Origin: AC-32 sp963754265
GTDB lineage: Bacteria; Actinomycetota; Thermoleophilia; Gaiellales; Gaiellaceae
Direction: 5' to 3'
Length of the DNA stretch: 64,000 nt
Assembly (NCBI GenBank): GCA_963754265.1
Contig: CAVWFB010000016.1
Location: forward strand, 186,001-250,000
Shown here piece after piece: positions 1 to 7,982 of this stretch; within the stretch, counting starts at the first letter, position 1; each line of letters starts with the position of its first letter. The position numbers and the translations under genes were made by a program. The notes beneath the pieces were generated by a model. It had not been told where the DNA came from. It saw only the letters and a list, made by a program, of their open reading frames with translations, and made no database searches.

Positions 1-469
1 GCCCCGCGAAGTACGCGACCGTGTCCGAGGCGAACACGGCGAGCAGGACGGTGAACACCGCCAGCCGCCCGTCGTCTGTAGGCGAGATCGCCCGAAGCAG
101 GATGATGTGCGCGAGGCCGAGGCCGATCCAGCCCGTCCCGAGGACCGTCGCACCGACCGCGACGGTCAGCGACTGCCGCGTCTGCGAGATGCCCTTGAGC
201 ACGAACGCCAGAGCGAAGGTCGTCAAGAACCCGGCCGCCATCCAGTCCTCACCGCCGAGCCACGCGCCGAGCAGCGCCAGCACCGCCCCGGTGTAGCCGG
301 CGAGGACCAGCGGGCGTAACGGCCGCGCGATCCCGAAGAGCTCGTGCAGAGCCAGCATCGCCGTGACCGCCGTCAGCGCGAACAGCCACCAGTTGCCGAG
401 CCAGACGAGGTAGAGGACGACCGGCAGGCCGACGACCGCCACCACGATGCGGGACCAGAAGGAGCTCAT
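1..469 (-). CDS. cdsA: Phosphatidate cytidylyltransferase, N-terminal part (runs off the window)
   Basis: Only the first 156 codons are present; the gene continues past position 1. CdsA makes CDP-diacylglycerol from phosphatidic acid and CTP at the inner membrane, the branch point for phospholipid synthesis. The visible part starts ATG (MSSFWSRIVV) and is a run of hydrophobic helices (VVAVVGLPVVLYLVWLGNW, then Ala/Leu/Val-rich segments), with HELFGIARPLRPLV between helices, as expected for the N-terminal membrane region. The catalytic C-terminal signature lies outside. The start overlaps the uppS stop as ATGA. Position next to uppS, frr and pyrH is the classic bacterial order, which supports the call more than the partial sequence alone. 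Confidence 0.8.
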   Translation of the reverse strand, partial: MSSFWSRIVVAVVGLPVVLYLVWLGNWWLFALTAVTAMLALHELFGIARPLRPLVLAGYTGAVLALLGAWLGGEDWMAAGFLTTFALAFVLKGISQTRQSLTVAVGATVLGTGWIGLGLAHIILLRAISPTDDGRLAVFTVLLAVFASDTVAYFAG

Positions 470-1215
470 CGCCCGCCGAAGCGGCGGCGTCTGCGCGCGT
501 AGGCGGCCAGTGCGTGCTCGAGCTCCCGGCGGCCGAAGTCGGGCCAGAGGTGGTCGAGGAACACGAGCTCCGAGTAGGCGAGCTGCCAGAGCAGAAAGTT
601 CGAGATGCGCAGCTCGCCGGAGGTGCGGATGAGCAGGTCGGGATCGGGAAGCTCGGGCGCGTAGAGGTTCGCGCGGAGCATGTTCTCATCGATCTCGGAG
701 GGCTCGACGCCCGCCTCGACGAGCCGCCGCGCCGCCTCCACCAGCTCCGCCCGGCCGCCGTAGTCGAACGCGATCCAGAGGTTGAGCCGCTCGTTGTGCG
801 CCGTCTCCTCCTCCAGTCCGGCCATCTGCTCCTGCAGCTCGGCCGGGGCGCGGTCCCGTCGCCCGATGAAGCGCGTACGCACCCCCTGGCGCGCCAGGTC
901 GGGCAGCTCGCGCTCGATCGTCTCGCCGAAGATGTCCATCAGCGAGTCGACCTCCCCGGACGGGCGCGACCAGTTCTCGGTGGAGAAGGCGTAGACGACG
1001 AGCGTCTCGACACCGAGGTCGATCGCCGCTTCGACGGTGCGCCGCAGCGCCTTCGTTCCGGCCCGGTGGCCCGCGGCGACGGGAAGACCGCGGCGCCTGG
1101 CCCAGCGTCCGTTGCCGTCCATGATGATCGCCACCGCCCGAGCGGCCTCGGGCAGCTCGGGGTCGGCGGCGAGCTTGACGCCGCGGAGGCTACGGATCCG
1201 GGTGAGCAGCTTCAT
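466..1215 (-). CDS. uppS: Undecaprenyl diphosphate synthase (isoprenyl transferase)
   Basis: 249 aa, the usual length of cis-prenyltransferases. It condenses isopentenyl diphosphate onto farnesyl diphosphate to make the C55 lipid carrier for peptidoglycan and other wall glycans. The family signature IIMDGNGRWARRRGLP is at residues 30-45, with Asp33 as the metal/diphosphate-binding residue; GHRAG follows, and the C-terminal motifs AFSTENW and DLLIRTSGELRISNFLLWQ are intact. It sits 12 nt after frr and overlaps cdsA by ATGA, so it is cotranscribed. Gene products further along the window (murA, the GT2/MraY-like fusion) would use or feed the same lipid-carrier pathway. Confidence 0.96.
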   Translation of the reverse strand: MKLLTRIRSLRGVKLAADPELPEAARAVAIIMDGNGRWARRRGLPVAAGHRAGTKALRRTVEAAIDLGVETLVVYAFSTENWSRPSGEVDSLMDIFGETIERELPDLARQGVRTRFIGRRDRAPAELQEQMAGLEEETAHNERLNLWIAFDYGGRAELVEAARRLVEAGVEPSEIDENMLRANLYAPELPDPDLLIRTSGELRISNFLLWQLAYSELVFLDHLWPDFGRRELEHALAAYARRRRRFGGR

Positions 1216-1227
1216 GCCGAAATCGAC

Positions 1228-1788
1228 TCAGACTTCGAGGATCTCGGCCTCTTTCTTCTTCAGCAGCTCGTCGATCGTGTGCGTGTGCTCGTCGGTGAGC
1301 TTCTGGACGCGCTCCTCGGCTCGATGCTCCTCGTCGCTCCCGACCTCGCCCTTGTCGACGAGCTCCTTGAGGTGGTGCATGACGTCGCGGCGGACGTTGC
1401 GCACCGCTATGCGCCCGTCCTCCGCCAGCTGCCGCACGATCTTGACGAGCTCCTTGCGCCGCTCCTCGGTGAGCTGAGGGATCGGCAGCCGGATGAGCTT
1501 GCCGTCGTTCGAGGGAGTCAGCCCGAGGTCGGACTCCTGGATCGCGCGTTCGATGGCGGAGACCGAGTTCGGGTCGAAAGGCTGAATCGTGATGAGCCGC
1601 GGCTCTGGTGAGTTGACGGTCGCGAGCTGCTTGAGAGGGGTCTTCTGGCCGTAGTAGTCGATCTGCACGCGGTCCAGCAACCCGGTCGACGCGCGGCCGG
1701 TCCGCAAGGTCGCGAACTCCGCCTGCGCCGCCTCGACGGATTTGTGCATCCGCCGGCTTGCGTCCTGAATCAGGTCATCGATCGCCAT
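1228..1788 (-). CDS. frr: Ribosome recycling factor
   Basis: 186 aa, standard RRF length. It splits post-termination 70S complexes together with EF-G. Recognisable family segments are ATLRTGRAS near residue 26-34, VDYYG-like VQIDYYGQKTPL, the ITIQPFDPNSV block, and the conserved helix RVQKLTDEHTHTIDELLKKKE at the C-terminus. A good Shine-Dalgarno (GAGGAGG) lies just upstream of the ATG. It is 12 nt downstream of pyrH and 12 nt upstream of uppS in the rpsB-tsf-pyrH-frr-uppS-cdsA operon. Confidence 0.97.
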   Translation of the reverse strand: MAIDDLIQDASRRMHKSVEAAQAEFATLRTGRASTGLLDRVQIDYYGQKTPLKQLATVNSPEPRLITIQPFDPNSVSAIERAIQESDLGLTPSNDGKLIRLPIPQLTEERRKELVKIVRQLAEDGRIAVRNVRRDVMHHLKELVDKGEVGSDEEHRAEERVQKLTDEHTHTIDELLKKKEAEILEV

Positions 1789-1800
1789 CTGCCTCCTCGC

Positions 1801-2556
1801 TCAAGGGGTCGAGACGATGGTGCCGACCCGCTCGCCCTGGACGACTCTACGGATGTTCCCGTCTTCGAGGGCGAACACGTAGATCGGCAGCTTGTTCTCC
1901 ATGCACAGCGAGAGCGCGGTCGTGTCCATCACCCGCAGGCCGCGCTCGATCACCTGGAGGTGGGTCAGCTCGGGCACGAGCTCGGCGTCCGGATCGACGC
2001 GCGGGTCGCCGTCGAGCACGCCCGGCACCGCGTGCTTCGCCATCAGGATCGCCTCGGCGCCGATTTCGAGCGCCCTCAGTGCCGCTGCGGTGTCGGTGGT
2101 GAAGTACGGGTTCCCGGTGCCGGCCGCGAAGATGACGATGCGCTGCTTCTCGAGATGGCGAATCGCCCTGCGCCGGATGTACGGCTCGGCCACTTCGGCC
2201 GCGGCCAGCGCGGAGAGGACGCGCGTGTGTGCGCCGCGGCGCTCGAGGGCGTCCTGGAGGGCGAGAGCGTTCAGCAGGGTCGCGAGCATTCCTGCGTAGT
2301 CCGCGGTCGCCCGATCCATTCCCTCCGCCGCGGCCTCGATGCCGCGGTAGATGTTGCCCGCGCCGACCACGATCGCGAGCTCGACTCCGGTGCGGTGCAC
2401 CTCGACGATCTCGCCCGCGATGGCGGCGATTCGGTCGGGGTCGAGCCCGTAGCGCTTCTCGCCCATCAGCGCCTCGCCGGAGAGCTTGAGCAGCACCCGG
2501 TGGAAGGCCGGAGCTGTTGCCGGCCCCGCTTGAGCCTCGGGAATCGCCTCGGTCAC
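1801..2556 (-). CDS. pyrH: UMP kinase
   Basis: 251 aa. It phosphorylates UMP to UDP, the first step towards UTP, CTP and UDP-sugars. The amino-acid-kinase signature VLLKLSGEALMG is at about residues 21-32, followed by the glycine loop VVGAGNIYRG and the C-terminal VFALEDGNIRRVVQGERVGT. The first ~18 residues (Ala/Pro-rich) extend beyond most homologues. The ATG overlaps the tsf stop as ATGA. CTP synthase (pyrG), which acts two steps later, is also encoded in the window. Confidence 0.96.
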   Translation of the reverse strand: MTEAIPEAQAGPATAPAFHRVLLKLSGEALMGEKRYGLDPDRIAAIAGEIVEVHRTGVELAIVVGAGNIYRGIEAAAEGMDRATADYAGMLATLLNALALQDALERRGAHTRVLSALAAAEVAEPYIRRRAIRHLEKQRIVIFAAGTGNPYFTTDTAAALRALEIGAEAILMAKHAVPGVLDGDPRVDPDAELVPELTHLQVIERGLRVMDTTALSLCMENKLPIYVFALEDGNIRRVVQGERVGTIVSTP

Positions 2557-3356
2557 TCGGCCAGGCCGTAACGGACGAACTCGAGCACCTCGAGGCCCGC
2601 GTCCTCGAGCGCCTTGGCCGTCGTCAGCGAGGGGTCGTGGATCCAGGCCTGTTCGCTGAGAGCGACCGTGCCCAGGAACTCCTTGCGCAGGCGGCCCTCG
2701 ACGATCTTCGAGCGAACCTCCTCCGGCTTGGACTGCACGTCGGGCTGTTGCTCGTAGATGGCCCGCTCGGAGGCGATCTCCTCAGCCGGGACCTCGTCGA
2801 CGTTGCGGAATCGCGGCGCGGCGAACGAGATGTGCATTGCCACGCGACGCGCCGCGGCGGGATCGCTCCCACGCGCCCGGAGCAGGACGCCGATCTTGTT
2901 CGCAGGCGGATGGACGTACTCCGCCAGCAGCTCGCCGTCCCCGGCCTCGAGGCGGGAGGCGCCGCGAATCTCGACGTTCTCGCCCAGCCGGCCGATCAGC
3001 TCGAGCCGTCGCTCCTCCAGCGCTGCGAGCGCATCAGGGCCCTCGGCCTCGACCGCCTCCAGCGCGGCCTCGGCGAAGCTGAGGAACTCCTCGTTCTTCG
3101 ACACTGGCTCGGTCTCGCAGCCGATCGCGACGATCGCGCCGACGTTGCCGGAGACCGTCGCCAGCACCTCGCCCTCGGTGGTCTCGCGGCCCGCCTTCTT
3201 TCCTGCTGCGGCCATGCCCTGCTCGCGGAGCAGCCGTTGCGCCGCTTCGACGTCGCCCCCGGTCTCCTCGAGCGCACGCTTGGCGGCCATCATCCCGGCC
3301 CCCGTCTGGTCGCGGAGCTCCTTGACCAGGCTCGCAGGGATCTGCACCTGGCTCAT
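2553..3356 (-). CDS. tsf: Translation elongation factor Ts
   Basis: 267 aa from the ATG at 3356 (MSQVQIPASLVKELRDQTG). EF-Ts is the nucleotide exchange factor for EF-Tu. The N-terminal UBA-like domain with TGAGMMAAKRALEETGGDVE is at about residues 17-36, followed by GKKAGRETTEGEV and the dimerisation core containing VGAIVAIGCETEPVSKNEEF. The open frame extends upstream inside rpsB but that part is out-of-frame noise. The start was chosen because it overlaps the rpsB stop as ATGA and matches the family N-terminus. The pyrH start overlaps its stop in the same way. Confidence 0.96.
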   Translation of the reverse strand: MSQVQIPASLVKELRDQTGAGMMAAKRALEETGGDVEAAQRLLREQGMAAAGKKAGRETTEGEVLATVSGNVGAIVAIGCETEPVSKNEEFLSFAEAALEAVEAEGPDALAALEERRLELIGRLGENVEIRGASRLEAGDGELLAEYVHPPANKIGVLLRARGSDPAAARRVAMHISFAAPRFRNVDEVPAEEIASERAIYEQQPDVQSKPEEVRSKIVEGRLRKEFLGTVALSEQAWIHDPSLTTAKALEDAGLEVLEFVRYGLAE

Positions 3357-4189
3357 TGCGCCTCCTGCGGAACCGCCTCGGGCTCCGGGGCGGCCTCGGG
3401 CGCGGCAGCCTCGGCTTCGACCTGCGCCTCGGGCTCCGTCTCGGCTGCGGGCTCTTCCTCGGATTGCGGCGCGGACTCCTCGATCGGCGGCGCGAAGTCC
3501 TCCGGCGTCGCCTTCGCCTTGCCGGCCTCGATCCCGTCGGCGACTGCGCGGATGATCAAGCTGCACGAGCGGATCGCGTCGTCGTTCCCGGGAATCACGA
3601 AGTCGGCCTCGTCGGGGTCGCAGTTGGTGTCTACGAGCGCGATCACCGGGAGGCCGAGTCGCCGCGCCTCGCGCACGGCCAACTGCTCCTTGCGCAGGTC
3701 GACGATGAAGACGGCGTCGGGCTGCTTGCGCATGTCCGCGACGCCGCCGAGATTGGCGTCGAGCTTCTCGAGCTCGCCCTGCATTGCGATGCGCTCCTTC
3801 GGCGGAAGCAGCGCGAGCTGGCCTTCGTCCCGCAGGCGCCGCAGCTCGTGCAGACGCTCGATGCGCTCGGCGATCGTGCGCCAGTTCGTGAGCAGGCCGC
3901 CCAGCCAGCGGTGGTTGACGTACGGCATGCCCACGCGCTTGGCGTCTTCCTCGATGCCGTCCTGCGCCTGCTTCTTGGTGCCGACGAACAGGACCGTGCC
4001 GCCGCGCTCGGCGAGGTTGCGCACGAACGACTGGGCCTCGTCCAGGCTCTGCGCGGTCTTCTGCAGGTCGATGATGTAGATGCCGCCGCGCTCACCGAAG
4101 ATGAAGCGCTTCATCTTGGGATTCCAGCGGCGGGTCTGGTGACCGAAGTGGACTCCGGCCTCCAGGAGCTCTCGCATGCTGACGGGCAA
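3353..4189 (-). CDS. rpsB: 30S ribosomal protein S2
   Basis: 278 aa from a TTG start (M-P-V-S-M-R-E-L-L-E-A-G-V-H-F-G-H-Q). The TTG is preceded by AAAGGA at a normal distance, and the resulting N-terminus matches actinobacterial S2, which begins a few residues before the conserved MRELLEAGVHFGHQ. Conserved blocks GIYIIDLQKT, FVGTKKQAQD and RWLGGLLTNW are present. The last ~45 residues form an acidic Ala/Pro/Glu tail, common in high-GC actinobacteria. It is the first gene of the operon; a candidate promoter lies about 120 nt upstream. Confidence 0.96.
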   Translation of the reverse strand: MPVSMRELLEAGVHFGHQTRRWNPKMKRFIFGERGGIYIIDLQKTAQSLDEAQSFVRNLAERGGTVLFVGTKKQAQDGIEEDAKRVGMPYVNHRWLGGLLTNWRTIAERIERLHELRRLRDEGQLALLPPKERIAMQGELEKLDANLGGVADMRKQPDAVFIVDLRKEQLAVREARRLGLPVIALVDTNCDPDEADFVIPGNDDAIRSCSLIIRAVADGIEAGKAKATPEDFAPPIEESAPQSEEEPAAETEPEAQVEAEAAAPEAAPEPEAVPQEAQ

Positions 4190-4307
4190 GGTGTTCCTTT
4201 CTCTCGGTTTCGGTGTCGTGCGCCGTCGGGAGTCGGGTGGAACCGGCGCTCCGATTGCGCCGGCACCGCCACCCGCCCGTTCCGCCGGGTAGGGGAAAAG
4301 CCCGGGA

Positions 4308-4313
4308 ATTGTA
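4308..4313 (-). promoter_or_regulatory. Candidate -10 of the rpsB operon
   Basis: TACAAT on the minus strand, the best -10 match in the 164-nt gap between rpsB and the divergent diguanylate cyclase gene. It lies about 120 nt before the rpsB TTG, leaving a leader long enough for regulation. No clear -35 and no recognised S2-binding leader structure was found. The rest of the gap shows nothing else I can name. Confidence 0.35.
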
Positions 4314-4353
4314 GCCAAGTGGTCGCTTTCCAGCATCCGTGGGTTGATCCATC

Positions 4354-5310
4354 ATGTGGATGGTGAGCACGCGCGAATCCGCATCCGCCCTCGAGGAGCT
4401 CGCGGCAGAGATTCAAGCTGCGGCCTGGGAGCTCTCCCTCGCAGCCGTGGACGAGGGCCTCGTCGACGATCAGATCCCGTCGCTCCAGCGGCTCGGCCGT
4501 CTCGGGCAGCTCGGGGACATCCCGACATTCATCGCCGAGCTTGCGCGCGAGCTCGTCGAGCCCGAGCCTGAGCGCCTCCGGCAAGGCGGCCCGCTCGCAA
4601 CACAGGCTCGCGAGCACGCGCGGCAGCGAGAGGCCTACGGCTTCGCCCCGCGCGAGATCGTGACCGAGTTCCTGATCCTGCGGCGTGTGCTCTGGCGCTT
4701 CGTCTCCGACCGTTCCGCCGCGCTGGGCGCCGACGAGGTGCTCACCTGCGAGCGCCGGCTCAACGACACCGTCGACCAGCTCGTCACCGAGTGCGTGGTC
4801 GCGTACTTCGACCGGGCGACCTCGGAGCTCGCCCACCAGGCGCGCCACGACCAGCTGACCGGCCTGCTCCACCACCAGGCCTTCGTTCGGGAGCTCGAGC
4901 TCGAGCTCGAGCGCGCCTCCCGGTACAGCCACGGCCTCGCGCTCGTCTTCCTCGACCTCGACCGGTTCAAGGAGCTGAACGACACCTACGGGCACCAGGC
5001 CGGCGACCGGGCGCTCCGGCGCTTTGCGGCAATCCTGAAGGAGTCGCTGCGCGGCTCCGACCTCGCCGGCCGCATGGGCGGCGACGAGTTCACCGCGTAC
5101 CTCGTCGAGGCGGACGAGGAAGCAGGGTCGCGCCTGCTCGCCCGCCTGAGCGATCGCGTGGACGAGCTGATCGCGGACGACGAGCTGCCGGAGGGATGCT
5201 CGTTCAGCGCCGGCCTGGCGACGTTTCCGGGCGAGGCGACCGAAGCCGACGCGCTGTTCAGGCTCGCCGACCGGCGCCTCTACGAGGCGAAGCGCTCCAA
5301 GGCGGACTGA
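4354..5310 (+). CDS. Diguanylate cyclase (GGDEF) with helical RsbR-like N-terminal domain
   Basis: 318 aa cytosolic protein with no membrane segment. The C-terminal half (about 160-316) is a GGDEF domain: HDQLTGLLH, FLDLDRFKELNDTYGHQAGD and an intact GGDEF at 242-246, so it should make cyclic di-GMP from GTP. An RxxD product-inhibition site (R233-D236) lies five residues before GGDEF, as in feedback-regulated enzymes. The N-terminal ~150 residues are all-helical, with FAPREIVTEFLILRRVLWRF, resembling the RsbT-co-antagonist/sensor N-terminal fold; the ligand is unknown. ATG at 4354 is used; 4360 is an in-frame alternative. It overlaps the rluD 3' end by 31 nt, tail to tail. Confidence 0.85.
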   Translation: MWMVSTRESASALEELAAEIQAAAWELSLAAVDEGLVDDQIPSLQRLGRLGQLGDIPTFIAELARELVEPEPERLRQGGPLATQAREHARQREAYGFAPREIVTEFLILRRVLWRFVSDRSAALGADEVLTCERRLNDTVDQLVTECVVAYFDRATSELAHQARHDQLTGLLHHQAFVRELELELERASRYSHGLALVFLDLDRFKELNDTYGHQAGDRALRRFAAILKESLRGSDLAGRMGGDEFTAYLVEADEEAGSRLLARLSDRVDELIADDELPEGCSFSAGLATFPGEATEADALFRLADRRLYEAKRSKAD

Positions 5311-6173
5311 AGCTCCGGCGGCAACGGCGAGTCGACCTCGATCCGCTCACCGCTCATCGGATGCGGGAACGCAAGGCGCCACGCATGGAGGAACTGGCGC
5401 TTCAGCTTCTCGTCGGAGACGCCGTAGACCGGGTCGCCGACGATCGGGAGGTCGATCGCGGCCAGGTGAACCCGGATCTGGTGCGTCCTCCCCGTCTCCA
5501 GCCGTACGTCGAGGAGCGCGTGCTTGTCGAGGAGCCGTTCCACCTCGAAGTGCGTGACGGCGTCCCGCGGGGTGTCGGTGTCGAGGGAATGGCGTGTGGG
5601 GTCGTGGCGGTCGCGGCCGATGGGAGCCTCGATGCGGCCTTTCCACGAGCGTGGCCGCCCGCGCACGAGCGCCTTGTAGCGCCGCTCGAGCTCGCGCTTC
5701 CGCACCAGCTCCTGCAGGCGCTCGTACGCCTCCTCCGAGCGGGCGACGACCAGCAGGCCCGAGGTGTCGCGATCGAGGCGATGCACGATCCCCGGCCGGT
5801 CCTCGTCGCCGCCGGCGGCCCGGCCGACGAGCCCGTGCACGAGCGTCCCGGTCGCGTGGCCGGGCGACGGGTGGACGACGATCCCGGCCGGCTTGTCCAC
5901 GACCAGCAGCTGCTCGTCCTCGTAGGCGATCGGCAACGGGATGTCCTCCGCCTGCAGCTCCTTCGAGACGGGCTCGACGACCTCGACCCGAACCTCTTCT
6001 CCGCCCTCGAGCCGGTGGTTCTTCGGCCGCATTCCGCCGTCGACGAGCGTGGCACCTGCCGCCAAGAGCCGCTCGGCCTCGGCCCGCGAGCCGACCTCGG
6101 GGAGCGACGCAAGGAACCGGTCGAGCCGCTCCCCCGCGGCCTCGGCGGGGACGACTACTTCGACCGTGGTCAG
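5280..6173 (-). CDS. rluD: RluA/RluD-family 23S rRNA pseudouridine synthase
   Basis: 297 aa: an S4 RNA-binding domain (about 15-60) followed by the pseudouridine synthase domain. The catalytic HRLDRDTSG motif is near 131-139, the Asp after HRL (D134) being the nucleophile, and the RTHQIRVH motif follows. No ATG, GTG or TTG exists in frame before the S4 domain. The only sensible start is CTG at 6173, whose last two bases and the next A form the lspA stop (CTGA), mimicking the ATGA and GTGA junctions elsewhere here. Exact family member (RluD rather than another RluA type) is inferred from the lspA-adjacent position. Confidence 0.9.
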   Translation of the reverse strand: MTTVEVVVPAEAAGERLDRFLASLPEVGSRAEAERLLAAGATLVDGGMRPKNHRLEGGEEVRVEVVEPVSKELQAEDIPLPIAYEDEQLLVVDKPAGIVVHPSPGHATGTLVHGLVGRAAGGDEDRPGIVHRLDRDTSGLLVVARSEEAYERLQELVRKRELERRYKALVRGRPRSWKGRIEAPIGRDRHDPTRHSLDTDTPRDAVTHFEVERLLDKHALLDVRLETGRTHQIRVHLAAIDLPIVGDPVYGVSDEKLKRQFLHAWRLAFPHPMSGERIEVDSPLPPELQSALERFAS

Positions 6174-6721
6174 CGCTGCCGGGTCTCGCCCAGCATGAGC
6201 GCGACGAACAGGATCCCGACCCCGACGACGATGAAGCTGTCGGCGAGGTTGAACGCCGGCCAGTAGCGCAGGTCGAGGAAGTCGGTCACGTGCCCGAGGC
6301 GGATCCGGTCGATCAGGTTCGAGGTCGAACCGCCGATCAGCAGCCCGAGCGCGACCGGCAGGACGGGGTGTCGCGCGCCCGAGCGCGCGAAGAACACGAG
6401 CATCCAGCCGACCGCGATCGCCGTCAGAACCGTCACCACCGGCGTCGCGCTCGCGAAGAGGCCAAACGCGATCCCCGAGTTCTGCACGTGGTGGATCGAG
6501 AACGGCCCGACCACGTGGAGGGCTTCGTCGAGCGTGAGCTGCGAGGAGACGATCAGCTTCGTCAGCTGGTCGGCCGCGATCGCCGCGATCACCACCGCGC
6601 CGAGGCCGGCCCACTGCGAGGCCTGCGCGGCCAGCGAGCGCTCCGCCACCGACACCGGCGTCAGCGCGTCCGTGCTCGAGCCGACGCGGACGTCGAGCGT
6701 CCGCGGGGCGGGCTCCGTCAC
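6170..6721 (-). CDS. lspA: Prolipoprotein signal peptidase II
   Basis: 183 aa, GTG start. It is an inner-membrane aspartyl peptidase that removes lipoprotein signal peptides after lipidation. Four hydrophobic segments are visible; the signature blocks are NSGIAFG (81-87), GGSTSNLIDR with catalytic D138, and AFNLADS with catalytic D161. The N-terminal ~37 residues before the first helix are longer than in E. coli. A lipoprotein substrate (28603-29052) is encoded in the window. The stop overlaps the rluD CTG start. Confidence 0.96.
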   Translation of the reverse strand: MTEPAPRTLDVRVGSSTDALTPVSVAERSLAAQASQWAGLGAVVIAAIAADQLTKLIVSSQLTLDEALHVVGPFSIHHVQNSGIAFGLFASATPVVTVLTAIAVGWMLVFFARSGARHPVLPVALGLLIGGSTSNLIDRIRLGHVTDFLDLRYWPAFNLADSFIVVGVGILFVALMLGETRQR

Positions 6722-6800
6722 GAGCCTGCTCCCTGACCGACGACCTGTCGACCGGTCCGTGCAGACGGACGCACCGGCGGAGCCGGCGTGCCCTGATATC

Positions 6801-6818
6801 GCCGTCGCAAGCGACGGC
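6801..6818 (-). terminator. Perfect hairpin directly after the DksA-like gene
   Basis: GCCGTCGC-AA-GCGACGGC is a perfect inverted repeat that begins immediately after the DksA-like stop codon. It could slow or partly terminate transcription, or protect an mRNA 3' end, before lspA 80 nt on. There is no T-tract, so it is not a textbook intrinsic terminator. Its minus-strand core TCGCTTGCGACG recurs in both units of the tandem repeat at 24581-24700. Confidence 0.4.
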
Positions 6819-7187
6819 TCACCCGCGCTCCTCCTTGCGCTTGCAGTCGATGCACTGCGTCGTCCACGGGAGCGCCTCGAGGCGCTCCGCGCCGATCGGC
6901 TGCCCGCAGCTCACGCAGGCGCCGTAGCTGCCCTCGTCCATTCGCGTGAGCGCGGCGTCGATCGCCTGCAGCAGCCTGCCTTCGTTCTCCTCGAGCGTGT
7001 AGTCGAGCTCCCGGTCGAAGGTGACCGTGGCCATGTCGCCCGGGTGGTTGTCGGCCGTGCTGTCCTGTGTCTCGTCCTGGATCGAGCCGGGGTTCTCCTC
7101 GTGGAGGTAGTCGATCGCCTCCTGGACGCGCTTGCGCTCCTCGAGCAGGCGCTTGCGGAAGAGCTCGGTGTCGATCGTGGTGCTCAC
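6819..7187 (-). CDS. DksA/TraR-type zinc-finger protein
   Basis: 122 aa. An N-terminal coiled-coil region rich in Glu, Lys and Arg is followed by a C4 zinc finger: Cys91, Cys94, Cys112, Cys115 (CVSCGQPIG ... QCIDCK). Family members bind RNA polymerase through the secondary channel; many actinobacterial versions of this length act in stress or ppGpp-linked control, but the specific role is unknown. The coiled-coil tip lacks an obvious DxxDxA motif. GTG start overlaps the upstream DUF167 stop as GTGA. Position before lspA is common in actinobacteria. Confidence 0.85.
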   Translation of the reverse strand: MSTTIDTELFRKRLLEERKRVQEAIDYLHEENPGSIQDETQDSTADNHPGDMATVTFDRELDYTLEENEGRLLQAIDAALTRMDEGSYGACVSCGQPIGAERLEALPWTTQCIDCKRKEERG

Positions 7188-7465
7188 GCCGACGCTTCTT
7201 CCAGCCGGCGCTCGCTCTCCGCACGGTCGATGCCCTCCATCCGCACGACCTTCTCTCGCGCCGTGTGGCCGGAGACGATCGAGAGCGATCGCCGCGGCAG
7301 GTCGAGCCGGCGAGCGAGGAGATCGAGCACCGCATCGTTGGCGCGCCCGTCCTCCGGAGGCGCTGTCACCCGCACCTTCCAGCCGTCACCGTGACGGCCG
7401 ACGAGCTCGCTGCGGCGTGCGCCGGGCGAGACGCGTAGCCGCAGGCGCGTCGAAGCCTCTGCCAT
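7184..7465 (-). CDS. DUF167 (YggU-like) small protein
   Basis: 93 aa. The family has the pattern L-x-V-x-P-G-A ... V-x-A-P-P-E-D-G-x-A-N, seen here as RVSPGARRSELVG and VTAPPEDGRANDAVLDLLA, ending with SGHTAREKVVRMEG. Function of the family is not established. The gene begins the DUF167-DksA-lspA-rluD unit and has its own near-consensus TATACT hexamer six bases before the ATG. Confidence 0.88.
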   Translation of the reverse strand: MAEASTRLRLRVSPGARRSELVGRHGDGWKVRVTAPPEDGRANDAVLDLLARRLDLPRRSLSIVSGHTAREKVVRMEGIDRAESERRLEEASA

Positions 7466-7471
7466 GACTCC

Positions 7472-7477
7472 AGTATA
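7472..7477 (-). promoter_or_regulatory. -10 hexamer of the DUF167 operon
   Basis: TATACT on the minus strand, separated from the ATG by GGAGTC (6 nt). With a start about 7 nt after the hexamer the transcript would be leaderless or nearly so; the GGAG could also serve as a short Shine-Dalgarno if initiation is slightly upstream. Confidence 0.5.
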
Positions 7478-7495
7478 GGTTCGGCACCCGGGCCG

Positions 7496-7969
7496 TCAGG
7501 CGGCCTCCGACTCGGTCCGAGCCGCCGCACCGGCCTCCGCACCAGCCTCCGGCCCGTGTTCTAGACCGTCGCCGACGGCGTCGAGCGCCGCCTCGAGCAG
7601 CGCGCGGACCTTGCGGCTCTCCGCGAGCAGGCGCTCGCGCTCCGCAGCCGCGGCTCGGGTGACCGCGCGGGCCTCGGCGTGCGCCTCCTCGACGATGAGG
7701 CCGGCCTCCCGCCGGGCCTGGTCCTTCTGCTCGTGCGCGGAGCGCTCGGCCGAGACGAGGGTCGAGCGCAGCAGCGTCTCCACGTCGCGATGGCGGGCGA
7801 GCTCGGACTCGAGCTGCTCGATCCGGTCGGCGAAGTCGGCACGCTGGCGCCAGACCTCTTCGAACGACTCTGCGATCTCGTCGATCAGGCGGTCGACCGG
7901 CTGGCGGCGGTAGCCGAGCAGGCCCCGTTTGAGGCCGATGTGGTGGAGCTCTACTGGCGAGATGGTCAT
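7496..7969 (-). CDS. DivIVA-domain protein
   Basis: 157 aa. The N-terminal ISPVELHHIGLKRGLLGYRRQPVDRLIDEIAESFEEVW matches the DivIVA N-terminal turn and first helix (split here across its characteristic GxxGY and VDxxLDE-like segments), followed by a long coiled coil to about residue 120 and an Ala/Glu-rich tail. DivIVA-type proteins sense membrane curvature and organise polar or septal wall growth. A strong Shine-Dalgarno (AAGGAGGGGG) precedes the ATG. It follows YggT and sepF, the standard division-gene order. Confidence 0.85.
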   Translation of the reverse strand: MTISPVELHHIGLKRGLLGYRRQPVDRLIDEIAESFEEVWRQRADFADRIEQLESELARHRDVETLLRSTLVSAERSAHEQKDQARREAGLIVEEAHAEARAVTRAAAAERERLLAESRKVRALLEAALDAVGDGLEHGPEAGAEAGAAARTESEAA

Positions 7970-7982
7970 GGCCCCCTCCTTC

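Noticed and set aside
4190..4353. S2-binding autoregulatory leader before rpsB
   Set aside because: The leader is long enough, but I could not identify the conserved structure by eye.
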